Of a stretch of 64,000 nucleotides of DNA, positions 37,301 through 45,175 are shown one piece after another. The DNA comes from Spirochaetaceae bacterium. Its GTDB lineage: Bacteria > Spirochaetota > Spirochaetia > DSM-27196 > Alkalispirochaetaceae. Position numbers and translations under genes: made by a program. Numbering within the stretch: position 1 is the first letter of the stretch; every line of letters starts with the position of its first letter. The notes beneath the pieces were generated by a model that was not told the origin of the DNA, made no database searches, and saw only the letters and a list, made by a program, of their open reading frames with translations. The stretch is from NCBI GenBank assembly GCA_007695175.1, contig REEH01000110.1, positions 1-64,000 of the forward strand, written 5' to 3'.

Positions 37301-39070
37301 ATGGCCGAGCTCAATCGAAGGGCTCAGGAGGAAATCGGTGAGATACCGGGTGAACTGGAGGAGCTTTCCCGGCAGGCCCAACAGCTGATCCTTGAGGGCG
37401 GGGGCGACGATGAAATAGCCCGTATAGATCAGGTGCGGATCGATCTGCTGCAACGGGGACGGTCGCGCCTTGCGGAGATAGCGGGACCGATCAGAAGCGA
37501 TCCTCCCTTCGATCCGGAGGACCTGAGTCCGGACCTCACAACCTTTGTCTTCTACCGTCCCGTAATGGATATCGTGGCCGGGGCCGGGGCGGATTTCCGT
37601 GACTACTACCGGGGAACGATCCGGGTTGCCGTTACCACCCAGCCCATCCTCGACGAAATCGCGGCGACGCAGCGAGACCTCATTATCACCACTACGATGG
37701 TGGCCGTCGCGGCCGTTCTGCTGGGAATTCTCGGAGCATACCTGCTCGCTACCGTGATCGTCATACCGATCACCCGCCTGGTGAGCCTGGTGGAGACGAT
37801 CACGGCCACGGAGGATAAAGCGACCCTCAAGGGGACGACACTCAAACTCCGGGCGCGGGACGAGCTGCACCTGCTGGCGGAGTCGATCAATACCATGACC
37901 GACGGTCTCGTGAAAGCGGCGGAAGCAAACAAGGACCTCCTCTTCGGAAAGGAAACGCAGAAGGCCTTTATACCGCTGGAGCGCATATCGGACGACACGA
38001 AGAAGTCCTCCGGGGAAATGGACGAGAAGGGTGTGTACTTCTTTGGTTACTACGAGGGTGCCAAGGGCGTCTCCGGGGACTACTTCACGTATCAGAAGCT
38101 GAATGAACGGTTCTACGCGATGATAAAATGCGACGTGGCGGGCAAGGGAATTCCGGCGGCCCTGATTATGGTTCAGGTGGCCACCGTCTTCCAGGATTAT
38201 TTCCGCGGCTGGACGCTCAAGTCTCCCGGCCTTGATCTATCCTCCATGGTACTGCGCGTCAACGACGTCGTGGCGGAGCAGCAGTTCAAGGGACGCTTTG
38301 CCGCGCTGACGGCGGGAATTCTGGACGTACAGACCGGAGCGTTCTATACCGTAAACGCCGGTGACAACCAGCTCCACATGTATCGGAATGCCGAGCGAAA
38401 GGTTGATGTCCTCTCAATTCCCGGTGGCCCTGCGTCGGGGATGTTCAGCAGTGCCGACATGCCCATAACCTTTCCCCAGGAGATGCAGAAGATCGAGTCC
38501 GGGGACGTGCTGCTTCTCTTTACGGATGGTCTGGAGGAGGCGAAACGCCTTCTGCGCGACGGGAAGTACGATCCGATGCTGGTGACGCAGGAAATGATTG
38601 ATGCGAAACAGGTTCCTGAACACCTGGGCCTCGGCCACGACGGGGAGGAGTTCACCAACGAACGCATTCACGACATCGTTCACGCGGTACAGACGCAGGG
38701 TTCCTACAGACTGGAAAAAGTGCTCAACCCCGATCCGGAGGAGGTGCTGGAATTTGATTTCAGCACGTGCGAGCCCGGTGGTCGGGACCTGGCCCTGGCC
38801 ATCATCGCGGCGGAGAAAATCTTCCGTATCTCACGCGATCCGGATGCCGGGTCCAGGGACAGGATAAAGATTGACAGCATGGTGGATGATTTCCTGAAAA
38901 AGCACTTCAGCCGGTACCGGGAGTATTTTGGCCATCCCGTGACGGAAACGGACTCGCCGGACGGGCATGAGGCGCAGCCGGCTCTGGCCGACCAGTACCG
39001 TACCTACTCCCACCTGAAGGAGGACGAGCAGTACGACGACCTTACCTTCCTGCTGGTGCGTCGCAAATAG
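34385..39070 (+). CDS. Receptor serine phosphatase: propeller, Ig-like, HAMP, SpoIIE/PP2C
   Basis: A 1561-residue membrane phosphatase of the RsbU/SpoIIE type. Order: signal peptide (1-28); propeller-like region about 40-440 with sialidase Asp-box sequences (STDGGVTW near 253); Ig/Fn3-like domains about 460-650 (DGTWYLRVRANDFAGNWS); a further beta domain; membrane segments near 772, 837 and 1098; an external sensor segment about 860-1095; HAMP about 1120-1175; PP2C about 1215-1561. The phosphatase keeps GVSGDYFTY, CDVAGKGIPAA, LFTDGLEEA and the final DDLTFLLV, so metal-binding Asp residues are intact. The likely substrate class is a STAS-type anti-sigma antagonist, but none is encoded nearby. 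TTG start, weakly supported. Confidence 0.88.
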   Translation: MVRALTPAIWLVVLASGSVFLSTPLSAQQAGGAPTGGRQTGEGRTEYFEDPLALTGDTGRYPRFLTLREELIIVYQDEVRRDDDSGEITIAVLRTERGREWERRTGLIGPFSFSGETAPLIYSVVSTRDDTIYLAITASAEETLIYRSTDQARSFQEVHRVSTDRTNVAPYLTEMSDGSVTLFVNRNLEGRQQIVYLNSRDGERWSTSRPLDPDPQTGLSFLPRHAHVEGRDFVVYQGLNIAARSTYQLYLKESTDGGVTWSPARRITTFTDTAQTDNPDLYDNQRPSLIAHPEDPEIYLTWERRFQAGSPQVYLQTFDARGEPTGFLEEVTGRFDAARSPRIAFDGVEPIIVWFTSPTGNSRIVLGRPGRFRWETETLSPAVGEASFAEAVYYRDRLHILWQRREGPRGAAVVYKEPDQSVMPPTLLADNFTAGGRSAVSLPRVVIRDPPDPSGIRGYAWTWSRDPDADVPRELMQRVPDRTIQTRAEEDGTWYLRVRANDFAGNWSEPATISYYLDTVPPGPVVFPPPPVDESGYLASNTFSVGWLPPPEEEHLGGYSVRLDYLGPEESVAIPVGLAAPEAEELPRFPVPQRVTTTIPLVSRTNAADGVWLLTVSAVDSVGNVGPPRSIPLRLNKFIPFTRVAGTTVERDLLGRHRLSILGQGFTTNGEVRQVILDRDGTPPWDYEFNLWQGEFRLAGDREIRDLLVGEIGSGVYRLGLQHTERGLYFASQPVRFDPRGVIKYGDFRPLYRPGFQTVSSPSTTRNTQDVLFLLVTAVAVILILASSFRLVAIGGEIRRLNMEARSLITGKTVQELAGIGERTKRMRVKGFGLRIKFAFFVVLLVVSVVVVVAVSLGRTVLQRQEAILVSGLQERIELLLEGQVTGARPALENPQLNLDQFQNLIEQGEAMRESLYVTITGLDAQGRVETIYATSDPEVLAGEEGRKTDTEIYTLGVSQLTDGITDTVQELMAELNRRAQEEIGEIPGELEELSRQAQQLILEGGGDDEIARIDQVRIDLLQRGRSRLAEIAGPIRSDPPFDPEDLSPDLTTFVFYRPVMDIVAGAGADFRDYYRGTIRVAVTTQPILDEIAATQRDLIITTTMVAVAAVLLGILGAYLLATVIVIPITRLVSLVETITATEDKATLKGTTLKLRARDELHLLAESINTMTDGLVKAAEANKDLLFGKETQKAFIPLERISDDTKKSSGEMDEKGVYFFGYYEGAKGVSGDYFTYQKLNERFYAMIKCDVAGKGIPAALIMVQVATVFQDYFRGWTLKSPGLDLSSMVLRVNDVVAEQQFKGRFAALTAGILDVQTGAFYTVNAGDNQLHMYRNAERKVDVLSIPGGPASGMFSSADMPITFPQEMQKIESGDVLLLFTDGLEEAKRLLRDGKYDPMLVTQEMIDAKQVPEHLGLGHDGEEFTNERIHDIVHAVQTQGSYRLEKVLNPDPEEVLEFDFSTCEPGGRDLALAIIAAEKIFRISRDPDAGSRDRIKIDSMVDDFLKKHFSRYREYFGHPVTETDSPDGHEAQPALADQYRTYSHLKEDEQYDDLTFLLVRRK

Positions 39071-39095
39071 GGTCGGGCCGCCCTCGATCCCGGCC

Positions 39096-39860
39096 TCAGT
39101 CCTGCCGGGCGCTCCGGGACAGTTCGTGGTAGAGGAGAATCACCGCCGGCTCCGTCCGGCGCTCCACGAATGACTCCCGGGTCTTGCCGGACAGCTTGCC
39201 CCGGCTCAGTTCCCGGGCGGCGCGCTTCCATGGTTTCATGGTGAGCAGCTGACGCAGGAGGTCCAGAACGCGGCCCGTGTTTTCCCCGCTGCGCATCCAC
39301 AGATCCTGAATATCCCGGTCCCCCGTGACGGAGTCGAGCGTCGGTGCCAGCCGCTCCAGACGCTGGAGCACCTGCTCCAGTTCCCGGACGAAGTCGGACT
39401 CCGTAAAGACCACGTCATCCACCTGTTTTCTCAGGGCCACCCGCCGTTGCGCCGCGCCACGGGAGTGTTCAAAGCGCCTGCCCACCAGAACAAAGACGAG
39501 AACAGCCGCCACGGTGCTGGCGATCAGTTCGTCCGCCAGGGGAATCGGCGTATGTACCACCAGGGACATGAAGAGGAATACGATGAGAAATACGGCGGAG
39601 CTGATAAGGAATCGGGGTATGAAACGGCGCTCGTTGATCCAGTCCCGAACATCCTCGTCAATGCGTCGATAGAGATCGTTCCTGAGCATCGTGAGCGATT
39701 CCACTCGCGGTTCGGCCCCGTAAAAACCGAAGAGCTTTGCTCCCGGTGGCAGCGTGAGAAAGCTTCCCCGCTGGACGAAGGGGTGAAGAAAAAGCGCCGT
39801 CCCGTCCCGGCGAGTCAGGTGGAAAATATTATAGTGGCCTTGTTCGGACTGCGAATGCAT
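39096..39860 (-). CDS. Predicted membrane protein with two transmembrane helices
   Basis: Unrecognised 254-residue protein. The N-terminal 95 residues are soluble and contain FHLTRRDGTALFLHPF and a short glycine-rich turn; two membrane segments follow (FLISSAVFLIVFLFMSLVV and LIASTVAAVLVFVLVG), then a charged helical C-terminal half likely in the cytoplasm. No signal peptide or catalytic motif. The ATG at 39860 is preferred over one seven codons earlier because the residues before it are atypical. It lies 31 bases after the cupin gene on the same strand and may be co-transcribed with it. Confidence 0.65.
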   Translation of the reverse strand: MHSQSEQGHYNIFHLTRRDGTALFLHPFVQRGSFLTLPPGAKLFGFYGAEPRVESLTMLRNDLYRRIDEDVRDWINERRFIPRFLISSAVFLIVFLFMSLVVHTPIPLADELIASTVAAVLVFVLVGRRFEHSRGAAQRRVALRKQVDDVVFTESDFVRELEQVLQRLERLAPTLDSVTGDRDIQDLWMRSGENTGRVLDLLRQLLTMKPWKRAARELSRGKLSGKTRESFVERRTEPAVILLYHELSRSARQD

Positions 39861-39891
39861 GGGGAGAAAGTACGTGCACACCGGGGGTGCG

Positions 39892-40278
39892 TCAAGACTC
39901 TTCCCTGTGAACCAGGTCCGGTGAGAAGGCGGGCACGCATACGGACCAGTATTCCGTCTCCTCCCCGAAAGGATTGGAGTACTGCACGCGCACGCCCGGC
40001 GGCACGTACAGGGACTGACCCGCCTCGAGAATGACCGGCCCGTCGGGCAGTATCACTCGCTTGCGTCCCCGGGAAACGAGAGTGAACTCGCCAAACTCGG
40101 GCGTCTGGGCCGGTTCGCTCCATCCGGGGGGCGCAACCATGTGAGCGATGCTGAGGGCATTGCCGCCCCCGACAGCGCGGCCGAAGTGCTCTTCGATAAC
40201 CTTGTCATCCGCCGTCGGCACCCGGAAGGGGGCCGTCCGGTGAACGACGGAATCGGGTAACCCATCGCTCTTATTCAT
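39892..40278 (-). CDS. Cupin-domain protein
   Basis: A small 128-residue single cupin. The barrel is seen in VSRGRKRVILPDGPVILEAGQSLYVPPGVRVQYSN-type spacing: the second cupin motif keeps GQSLYVPPGVRVQYSNP, but the first motif lacks the usual His-x-His and has FGEFTLVSRG, so a classical 2-His metal site is doubtful. It is divergent from the alpha/beta hydrolase gene. It may sense or bind a small molecule; function unknown. Confidence 0.78.
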   Translation of the reverse strand: MNKSDGLPDSVVHRTAPFRVPTADDKVIEEHFGRAVGGGNALSIAHMVAPPGWSEPAQTPEFGEFTLVSRGRKRVILPDGPVILEAGQSLYVPPGVRVQYSNPFGEETEYWSVCVPAFSPDLVHREES

Positions 40279-40341
40279 GCGGGGAGTGTATCGCTTCCTT
40301 CCCGCTTGTGCCATCGCAACACGACACGTATCATGGAGAGT

Positions 40342-41151
40342 ATGAAGCGATGCTATCGTGTACCGGCGGAAACTCTCGTTACCCCCTCCGCGCGGACGAT
40401 CCGTCTGCCGCGCAGTGACAGCGACCGGGCCGTGCTGGTTCTGCATGGGTATACCGGATACACCGGGGATATGCGCTTCCTTTCGGAGCACCTTTATGAT
40501 GCAGGTTTCTCCGTTCTCGCCCCGCGGCTGCCCGGTCACGGCACGAACAGCGTCGACTTCCGGACGACCGGTGCCCGGGAGTGGTGGCGCGGTGCCGTCG
40601 AGGGGTATCTGGAGCTGGCCGACGGACACCGGGAGGTGATGGTGGCGGGCCTGTCCATGGGAGCGGTGCTGACCGTTCTGGTAGCGGCCCGTTTTCCCGT
40701 AAAACGCGTTGCCCTGCTCGCCCCGGCTCTCGACTTCGTGAATCGACTCGTCCCCCTGACACCGTGGCTGGGTTTCCTTATCCGACCGTATCGGAAGAAT
40801 GAAGGGGGGACGGACTCCACGGACCTTCCGGATGATCCGGAGAGGGCGTACCTTACTCGAGAGTACTGGGACTGGAACTGGCCCCGTCAGGCGGGGCAGC
40901 TCTACCGGCTGGCCCGGAGGGCCCGGCAGGACCTTTCCCGTGTCACCGCGCCTGCCCTGACCATAACGGCGCGGAATGATGGTGCGGTGCCCCTTGCAGT
41001 GGCGGACCGCATCCGACGGTGCATCGGAGCCGGGGAGCAGGAGTATATCGTGCTGGAGGAGTCGGACCACGTTATTACCAGCGGAGCGGAAAAGGAAAGG
41101 GTGGCGGAGGCGGTGCGAGAGTGGTTTCTGCGCCGGGATGCTTTTCGCTGA
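40342..41151 (+). CDS. Alpha/beta hydrolase (carboxylesterase/lipase-like)
   Basis: A 269-residue serine hydrolase like bacterial monoacylglycerol lipases and Est30-type carboxylesterases. The oxyanion region is VLHGYTGYTGD, the nucleophile elbow GLSMGAVLTVL (Ser), the acid in TARNDGAVPL (Asp) and the catalytic His in EESDHVIT, so the triad is complete. The ATG at 40342 has GGAG four bases upstream; an in-frame ATG lies three codons before. No signal peptide, so it is cytosolic. Confidence 0.87.
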   Translation: MKRCYRVPAETLVTPSARTIRLPRSDSDRAVLVLHGYTGYTGDMRFLSEHLYDAGFSVLAPRLPGHGTNSVDFRTTGAREWWRGAVEGYLELADGHREVMVAGLSMGAVLTVLVAARFPVKRVALLAPALDFVNRLVPLTPWLGFLIRPYRKNEGGTDSTDLPDDPERAYLTREYWDWNWPRQAGQLYRLARRARQDLSRVTAPALTITARNDGAVPLAVADRIRRCIGAGEQEYIVLEESDHVITSGAEKERVAEAVREWFLRRDAFR

Positions 41152-41183
41152 ACCGCGGGCGCCGCAGTACCGATACTAATACA

Positions 41184-42188
41184 ATGAAAGCTACAAGAAT
41201 CGGGATCCTGGTGACGGTCCTCCTTTTCGTTGCGTTTTCCGCGACTGCCGGGAGCGGGGTGCGAACGCTCATTAATGGAGAGCGGGCGCCCTTCCTGTTT
41301 GCGGTCATTCCGCCGGACCGGCTGGTTGTTCCCCAGTCCGAGAGCAGTGTCGCCCGAGCTCTCCAGCACGCCCGGAACGATCTGCGCCTGGTCGCGCCGG
41401 AAGGAATGGTACCGATAGGGATCGATGAGGGAATTCTGGTGGGCTATTTTGACGGACCCGCCTCGGGGCTCTCCCTCCGGGCCGTAGTGATTCCCCTGGG
41501 GGCTGATGAATCACCGGTGACGGTGGATCGATCCCGGATCATCCGGGTAGGCGGGACGGCGATGCAGTTGCCGCCCTGGGAGATCCCCTCCTGGTCGGAA
41601 CCGGTCATGGTAGACGGCCTTGCCTCCGACTGGGAGGAGGAGCGTCCTGTCGCAGCGTACGGGGCGACGGACCTTCCGGTACGGCTGGAACAGGCATCGC
41701 AGGGAGAACGACTCGATCCGGAGGAATCCTTTTTCTGGAGAATGGGAGGCACGGCGGTGCGCCGCGTATACCTTCTGGACGGACGGGACCGCTGGTTTGT
41801 CGCGCTCAGGACTGATGGTCCGATCCTCAACAATACGGGATACCACCTCAGGGTTGTTACGGAAGAAGAGCCGCGAAAGACCATTCTGGAGTTCTCTCTT
41901 CTCGTGGACGGTCGGAGCGGACCGGTGGTATATCGCGTGATACGGGGGACGGAGGTGCCCGGACTTGAGCCCGCACCCATGCGCTGGGCCGGACAGTACG
42001 CGCTGCACGACAATTTCCTGGAAATGGAGATAGATCGCGCTCTCCTTCGCCGGTATCTGCGCGATGCCGACGCGCTGGGAGAGAACACGGTAACTCTTGA
42101 CTTCGCCGGTTCTCATCGCACCACATCCCGGGCGGAGCATTTTGTCCTGGGTTCCTTTCCCTTGCCGGAGTCGCTCATCGCACCATGA
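41184..42188 (+). CDS. Exported protein with possible CBM9-like domain
   Basis: Unrecognised 334-residue protein with a clear signal peptide (ILVTVLLFVAFSATAGSG). The first 130 residues are beta-rich. From about residue 135, EPVMVDGLASDWEEERP resembles the opening of CBM9/DOMON-type sugar- or haem-binding beta sandwiches, and alternating strands continue to the end. No catalytic motif is evident. Its stop overlaps the ATG of the zinc-ribbon gene (ATGA), so the two are co-translated. Confidence 0.7.
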   Translation: MKATRIGILVTVLLFVAFSATAGSGVRTLINGERAPFLFAVIPPDRLVVPQSESSVARALQHARNDLRLVAPEGMVPIGIDEGILVGYFDGPASGLSLRAVVIPLGADESPVTVDRSRIIRVGGTAMQLPPWEIPSWSEPVMVDGLASDWEEERPVAAYGATDLPVRLEQASQGERLDPEESFFWRMGGTAVRRVYLLDGRDRWFVALRTDGPILNNTGYHLRVVTEEEPRKTILEFSLLVDGRSGPVVYRVIRGTEVPGLEPAPMRWAGQYALHDNFLEMEIDRALLRRYLRDADALGENTVTLDFAGSHRTTSRAEHFVLGSFPLPESLIAP

Positions 42189-42535
42189 GCGTGGGGGCCG
42201 GACGGCGCAAACGCTTCTTCTGCGAAAACTGCGGGAAGGAAGTGGAGGAATCGGAAGAGCTGTGCCCTCATTGCGGTGCGGTCTTCGTCGCTATCAAGTG
42301 TCCCCGGTGCGGGTATCGCGGGAAGCAGCATCACTTCTTCCGGGGGTGTCCCGCCTGTGGATTCCTGGGTGAGGAGAACCCCCTGCGCTTCGCTACGACC
42401 TCTACCGATGCCGCCGTGACGCAGGAAAGCACTCCGAAACGGCGCAAACCGGCACCGGAGTGGCTCTTCTGGGTGGTCCTGGCCGCATTGATTCTCGCAT
42501 TCCTGGTGCTCTCGCAGATTTACCTGCGCATATAG
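42185..42535 (+). CDS. Double zinc-ribbon protein with C-terminal membrane anchor
   Basis: A 116-residue protein. Four CxxC pairs (CENC, CPHC, CPRC, CPAC) in the first 58 residues form two zinc ribbons; a Thr/Pro/Lys linker leads to one C-terminal membrane helix (WLFWVVLAALILAFLVLSQIYL). It is likely tail-anchored with the ribbons in the cytoplasm. It is translationally coupled to the exported protein upstream; no specific function can be assigned. Confidence 0.8.
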   Translation: MSVGAGRRKRFFCENCGKEVEESEELCPHCGAVFVAIKCPRCGYRGKQHHFFRGCPACGFLGEENPLRFATTSTDAAVTQESTPKRRKPAPEWLFWVVLAALILAFLVLSQIYLRI

Positions 42536-42552
42536 CGCCGGTCAGTCCAGTG

Positions 42553-42609
42553 CGTTTACGGACCCATTCGCTTATGGACCCATTCGCTCGCGGACCCGTT
42601 CGCTTATGG
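42553..42609. repeat. 16-bp minisatellite, three and a half copies
   Basis: Units at 42553, 42569 and 42585 (CGTTTACGGACCCATT, CGCTTATGGACCCATT, CGCTCGCGGACCCGTT) and a nine-base partial unit at 42601. The array fills the gap between two convergent genes, and the partial copy covers the stop codon of the minus-strand PEGA gene (42604-42606). Confidence 0.88.
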
Positions 42610-44082
42610 AAGGAAGCTGAGGCCCAGAAGCAGCGTCGTCTCTCCAGTTCCCGCGGGGATGATCGCCGTGAGACGCAGATAGACCGGAGCACGGGCGGGC
42701 CGGAGCAGGAGGTCCGCCGCGGTCAGTACCTTGTCCCCGGAGTACAGGCGCGCCGACGCGCCCAGCATGTACCGTGCCCGCTCCCGGTAAAGTCCCAGCG
42801 CACCGTAGGGAGCGGGGGTCTCGGGAAAGGCTTCCTCCCCGTACACGCCGAAACCCGCTTCAGCCAGGAGGCCCAGGGCGCCCCCGGAGCGTCCGAACCG
42901 GACCGGCACACCCGCTTCAAGCGAGCTTTCCGGGCCTCCCCCTCCGCCCAGGCGCAGGGCACCCTGCAGGATGTCCCCCCGGGCCAGCACGGGAGGGGTG
43001 AAGAGAACCGTGCCGGCGGCGGCGTAGAGGGGTCTGTCCTGTTCCGGGTCTCCCGTAACGGAAGCGGTACCGGTGAGAATGAGTCGCTCCAGGGCATACC
43101 AGCTCAGACCAAGCTCTACAGGTACGGAGGGAGAATCTCCTGCGATCAGGCCCGCGGAAAAACCCAGCAGGAGTGTCTGTTGCTTTCGTTTCTCAGGGAC
43201 CGGGAGAAGCGTTGTCCCCGGGCCGTAGGAGCCGGAGATTCGGGGATGGATGAGGACACTCCGGTCCAGCGAAACGGATCGGGTCACCTGGTACCGCTCC
43301 CCTTCATGCTTCCCGGTGAGGGTCAGGCTCATCTCGTAGGTGCCTTCCGGTGAGGGTGCGCCGCTTTCCCGCCCGTCCCAGAGGATAACTGTCTCCCGCG
43401 CGACCAGGTCCATCTCGATCCGCTCGATCACCCGGGAATCGGAGGCTCTCCGGATCTCCCGGACCAGGGAAGCGGGTCCGTTGATCTCCAGGAGAAGGGC
43501 AATCTCTCCGTACGGTCCGGGGTTGTCCGGATGAAAGGATGGACGGGAGAGATGCACCCGGGGTTCTTCCAGGGGAGCCTCCCGGAAGGAAAGCTCCAGG
43601 AGGGTCGCTTCTTCCGGGTGGATTTCCACGGGCAGAAGCAGTTCCTGGTACCCGAAAGCGCGAAAGCGCAGCGTTCGGCGGCCGGGAGCGAGGCCTGTTT
43701 CCCCGGCCGGGACCCACCGGTCACGGATGAAGACTTCCGGATCGGGAGCGTTGCTGAGCACTGTAAGCGAGCCACCCCGGGGAGGGAGTTCAACATTCAG
43801 GGTGAGCGTCCGTCCCGCTTCCACCAGCACCCACTCCTCCCACGGTTCATGACCGCGATACTCCAGGCGCAGTTTGCTCCGACCCGGCACGAGATCCTCC
43901 AGGAGCAGCGGGGTGCGGCCCCGGGAGACGCCGTCCAGCAGGACCTCCGCTCCGGAAGGAGCGCTTCGTACGTGCAGGCCACCCCAGATCTGCGCTACAG
44001 CGGCAGGAGGCGCCGTGAGGAGAAGGGCAGCAAGGATGAGGGAATTGAGAAGCACCGGGAGGGGAGGAAGGGGGCGTTTCAT
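42604..44082 (-). CDS. PEGA-domain envelope protein with beta-rich C-terminus
   Basis: Exported 492-residue protein. After a signal peptide (LILAALLLTAPPAAVAQ) come two PEGA-type domains: GGLHVRSAPSGAEVLLDG (about 33-100) and GSLTVLSNAPDPEVFIRD (about 104-175). A FlgD/Ig-like segment follows (VILWDGRESGAPSPEGTYEM, about 225-260), then a Gly- and Leu-rich region with alternating strands up to the terminal LLLGLSFLP, which looks like an outer-membrane barrel ending in a hydrophobic residue. It is probably a surface or outer-membrane protein binding carbohydrate or peptidoglycan (inference). Divergent from the next gene. Confidence 0.78.
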   Translation of the reverse strand: MKRPLPPLPVLLNSLILAALLLTAPPAAVAQIWGGLHVRSAPSGAEVLLDGVSRGRTPLLLEDLVPGRSKLRLEYRGHEPWEEWVLVEAGRTLTLNVELPPRGGSLTVLSNAPDPEVFIRDRWVPAGETGLAPGRRTLRFRAFGYQELLLPVEIHPEEATLLELSFREAPLEEPRVHLSRPSFHPDNPGPYGEIALLLEINGPASLVREIRRASDSRVIERIEMDLVARETVILWDGRESGAPSPEGTYEMSLTLTGKHEGERYQVTRSVSLDRSVLIHPRISGSYGPGTTLLPVPEKRKQQTLLLGFSAGLIAGDSPSVPVELGLSWYALERLILTGTASVTGDPEQDRPLYAAAGTVLFTPPVLARGDILQGALRLGGGGGPESSLEAGVPVRFGRSGGALGLLAEAGFGVYGEEAFPETPAPYGALGLYRERARYMLGASARLYSGDKVLTAADLLLRPARAPVYLRLTAIIPAGTGETTLLLGLSFLP

Positions 44083-44129
44083 TCCCTTTCAAGTATAGCA
44101 GGATTGCGCCATTGCCGATACCTTTACGT

Positions 44130-44702
44130 ATGATGGTGCGGCGACTCTTCTACGGCCTTTTCCCCTGCCTCCTGGTGGTCTTTCTTGGTACCGCCACACT
44201 TCCTGCCCAGGAGGAGCCGGATATCGCCCCTATCGACCCGGCCCTGCAGCGGGGATACCGCGAACTTCAGCTGGGTGACTCCTACGCCGCGGTGGAGGAA
44301 ACGCTGCAGCGGGACCCGAATTTCGATTATCGGGGAGCACCCGATGTCTCCCTTGCCCCTGGTACAAACGACAGGGTGATCGATACCAGGGGACGCGGAT
44401 ACGTGGAACGGGGTTTGTTCCAGTTTCAGGAGGGAAATCTCTACATTATGGCCCTGTACCTCAACCGCGGACGACTGGACTACTTCCAGCTCTTCAATCA
44501 GCTGCGGCAGCGCTACGGGGATCCTCGCGATCTGGATCCCCACCGGGCGATCTGGGAAGACCAGATGACGCGCATCGAACTGGAACGTCCGCTTACGGTG
44601 CGGTACCTTGATCTGGCGACGTTTGAAGCGCGTCGCCGGGAGCGCCGTGAACTGCAGGCACTTGAGGATCTTACGCGGGAGCAGTTTCTTGAAGATTTTT
44701 GA
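44130..44702 (+). CDS. Exported protein of unknown function
   Basis: A 190-residue protein with a signal peptide (LFYGLFPCLLVVFLGTATLPAQ). The mature part has a short pattern typical of periplasmic proteins that judge coefficient-like repeats, GYRELQLGDSYAAVEETLQRD, then QFQEGNLYIMALYLNRGRLDYFQLF and a charged C-terminal helix. A start one codon later (44133) is equally possible. The gene overlaps the DUF192 gene by 14 bases, so both are in one operon. Confidence 0.7.
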   Translation: MMVRRLFYGLFPCLLVVFLGTATLPAQEEPDIAPIDPALQRGYRELQLGDSYAAVEETLQRDPNFDYRGAPDVSLAPGTNDRVIDTRGRGYVERGLFQFQEGNLYIMALYLNRGRLDYFQLFNQLRQRYGDPRDLDPHRAIWEDQMTRIELERPLTVRYLDLATFEARRRERRELQALEDLTREQFLEDF

Positions 44703-45138
44703 TAAGCGGAACATCCTGCTCTGGTTGTTCCTGATAACGGCCGGCGCGTGTGGCCAGGCGGAAGAGTTCGTGACGATGCGCGTCGGGGATCATCCCTTTC
44801 GGGTGGAACTGGCCGTTACGGTGGAGGATCGCGCCAGGGGCCTCATGTTCCGGGAAGACCTGGCTCCGGATCAGGCGATGCTCTTCGTCTTTCCCGACTC
44901 GGCGCCGCGCTCATTCTGGATGAAGGACACCCCCCTGCCACTCTCGATAGCCTTCATTTCCGCTGCCGGGGTAATTCTGGAAATGTACGATATGGAACCT
45001 CTGTCGCTCGATCCGGTGCGATCCCGTTTTCCCGCCCGGTTTGCGCTGGAGGTTAACCAGGGGCGCTTCACGGAACTGGGAATCGCTCCGGGAGACAGGA
45101 TCGAACTGGAGAAGCTGCCTCCGGCACTGCGCCCCTAA
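44689..45138 (+). CDS. DUF192 family exported protein
   Basis: A 149-residue protein with a short N-terminal hydrophobic signal (ILLWLFLITAGACG) that may be a relaxed spirochaetal lipobox with Cys about residue 20. The DUF192 core is clear: RARGLMFREDLAPDQAMLFVF, SFWMKDTPLPLSIAFI and ALEVNQGRFTELGIAPGD. I start at TTG 44689, preceded by GGGAGCAG and lying inside the previous gene. The family's function is not established; in spirochaetes it is probably envelope-associated. Confidence 0.85.
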   Translation: MKIFDKRNILLWLFLITAGACGQAEEFVTMRVGDHPFRVELAVTVEDRARGLMFREDLAPDQAMLFVFPDSAPRSFWMKDTPLPLSIAFISAAGVILEMYDMEPLSLDPVRSRFPARFALEVNQGRFTELGIAPGDRIELEKLPPALRP

Positions 45139-45150
45139 AGGCGGCCGGTG

Positions 45151-45170
45151 CCCCCGGGCGCCCCCGGGCG
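45151..45170. repeat. 10-bp perfect GC duplication
   Basis: CCCCCGGGCG occurs twice in tandem between the convergent DUF192 and xseB genes and runs on into CGCGCC just before the xseB stop. Its self-complementary GGGCGCCC core could also form a hairpin. Confidence 0.7.
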
Positions 45171-45175
45171 CGCGC

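Noticed and set aside
39892-41070. A 392-codon minus-strand protein including the cupin.
   Set aside because: Only the last 128 codons resemble a cupin; the rest is antisense to the alpha/beta hydrolase, whose complete catalytic triad makes it the real gene.
41019-41183. Start of the exported protein inside the hydrolase gene.
   Set aside because: It would bury the clear signal peptide that begins at ATG 41184.
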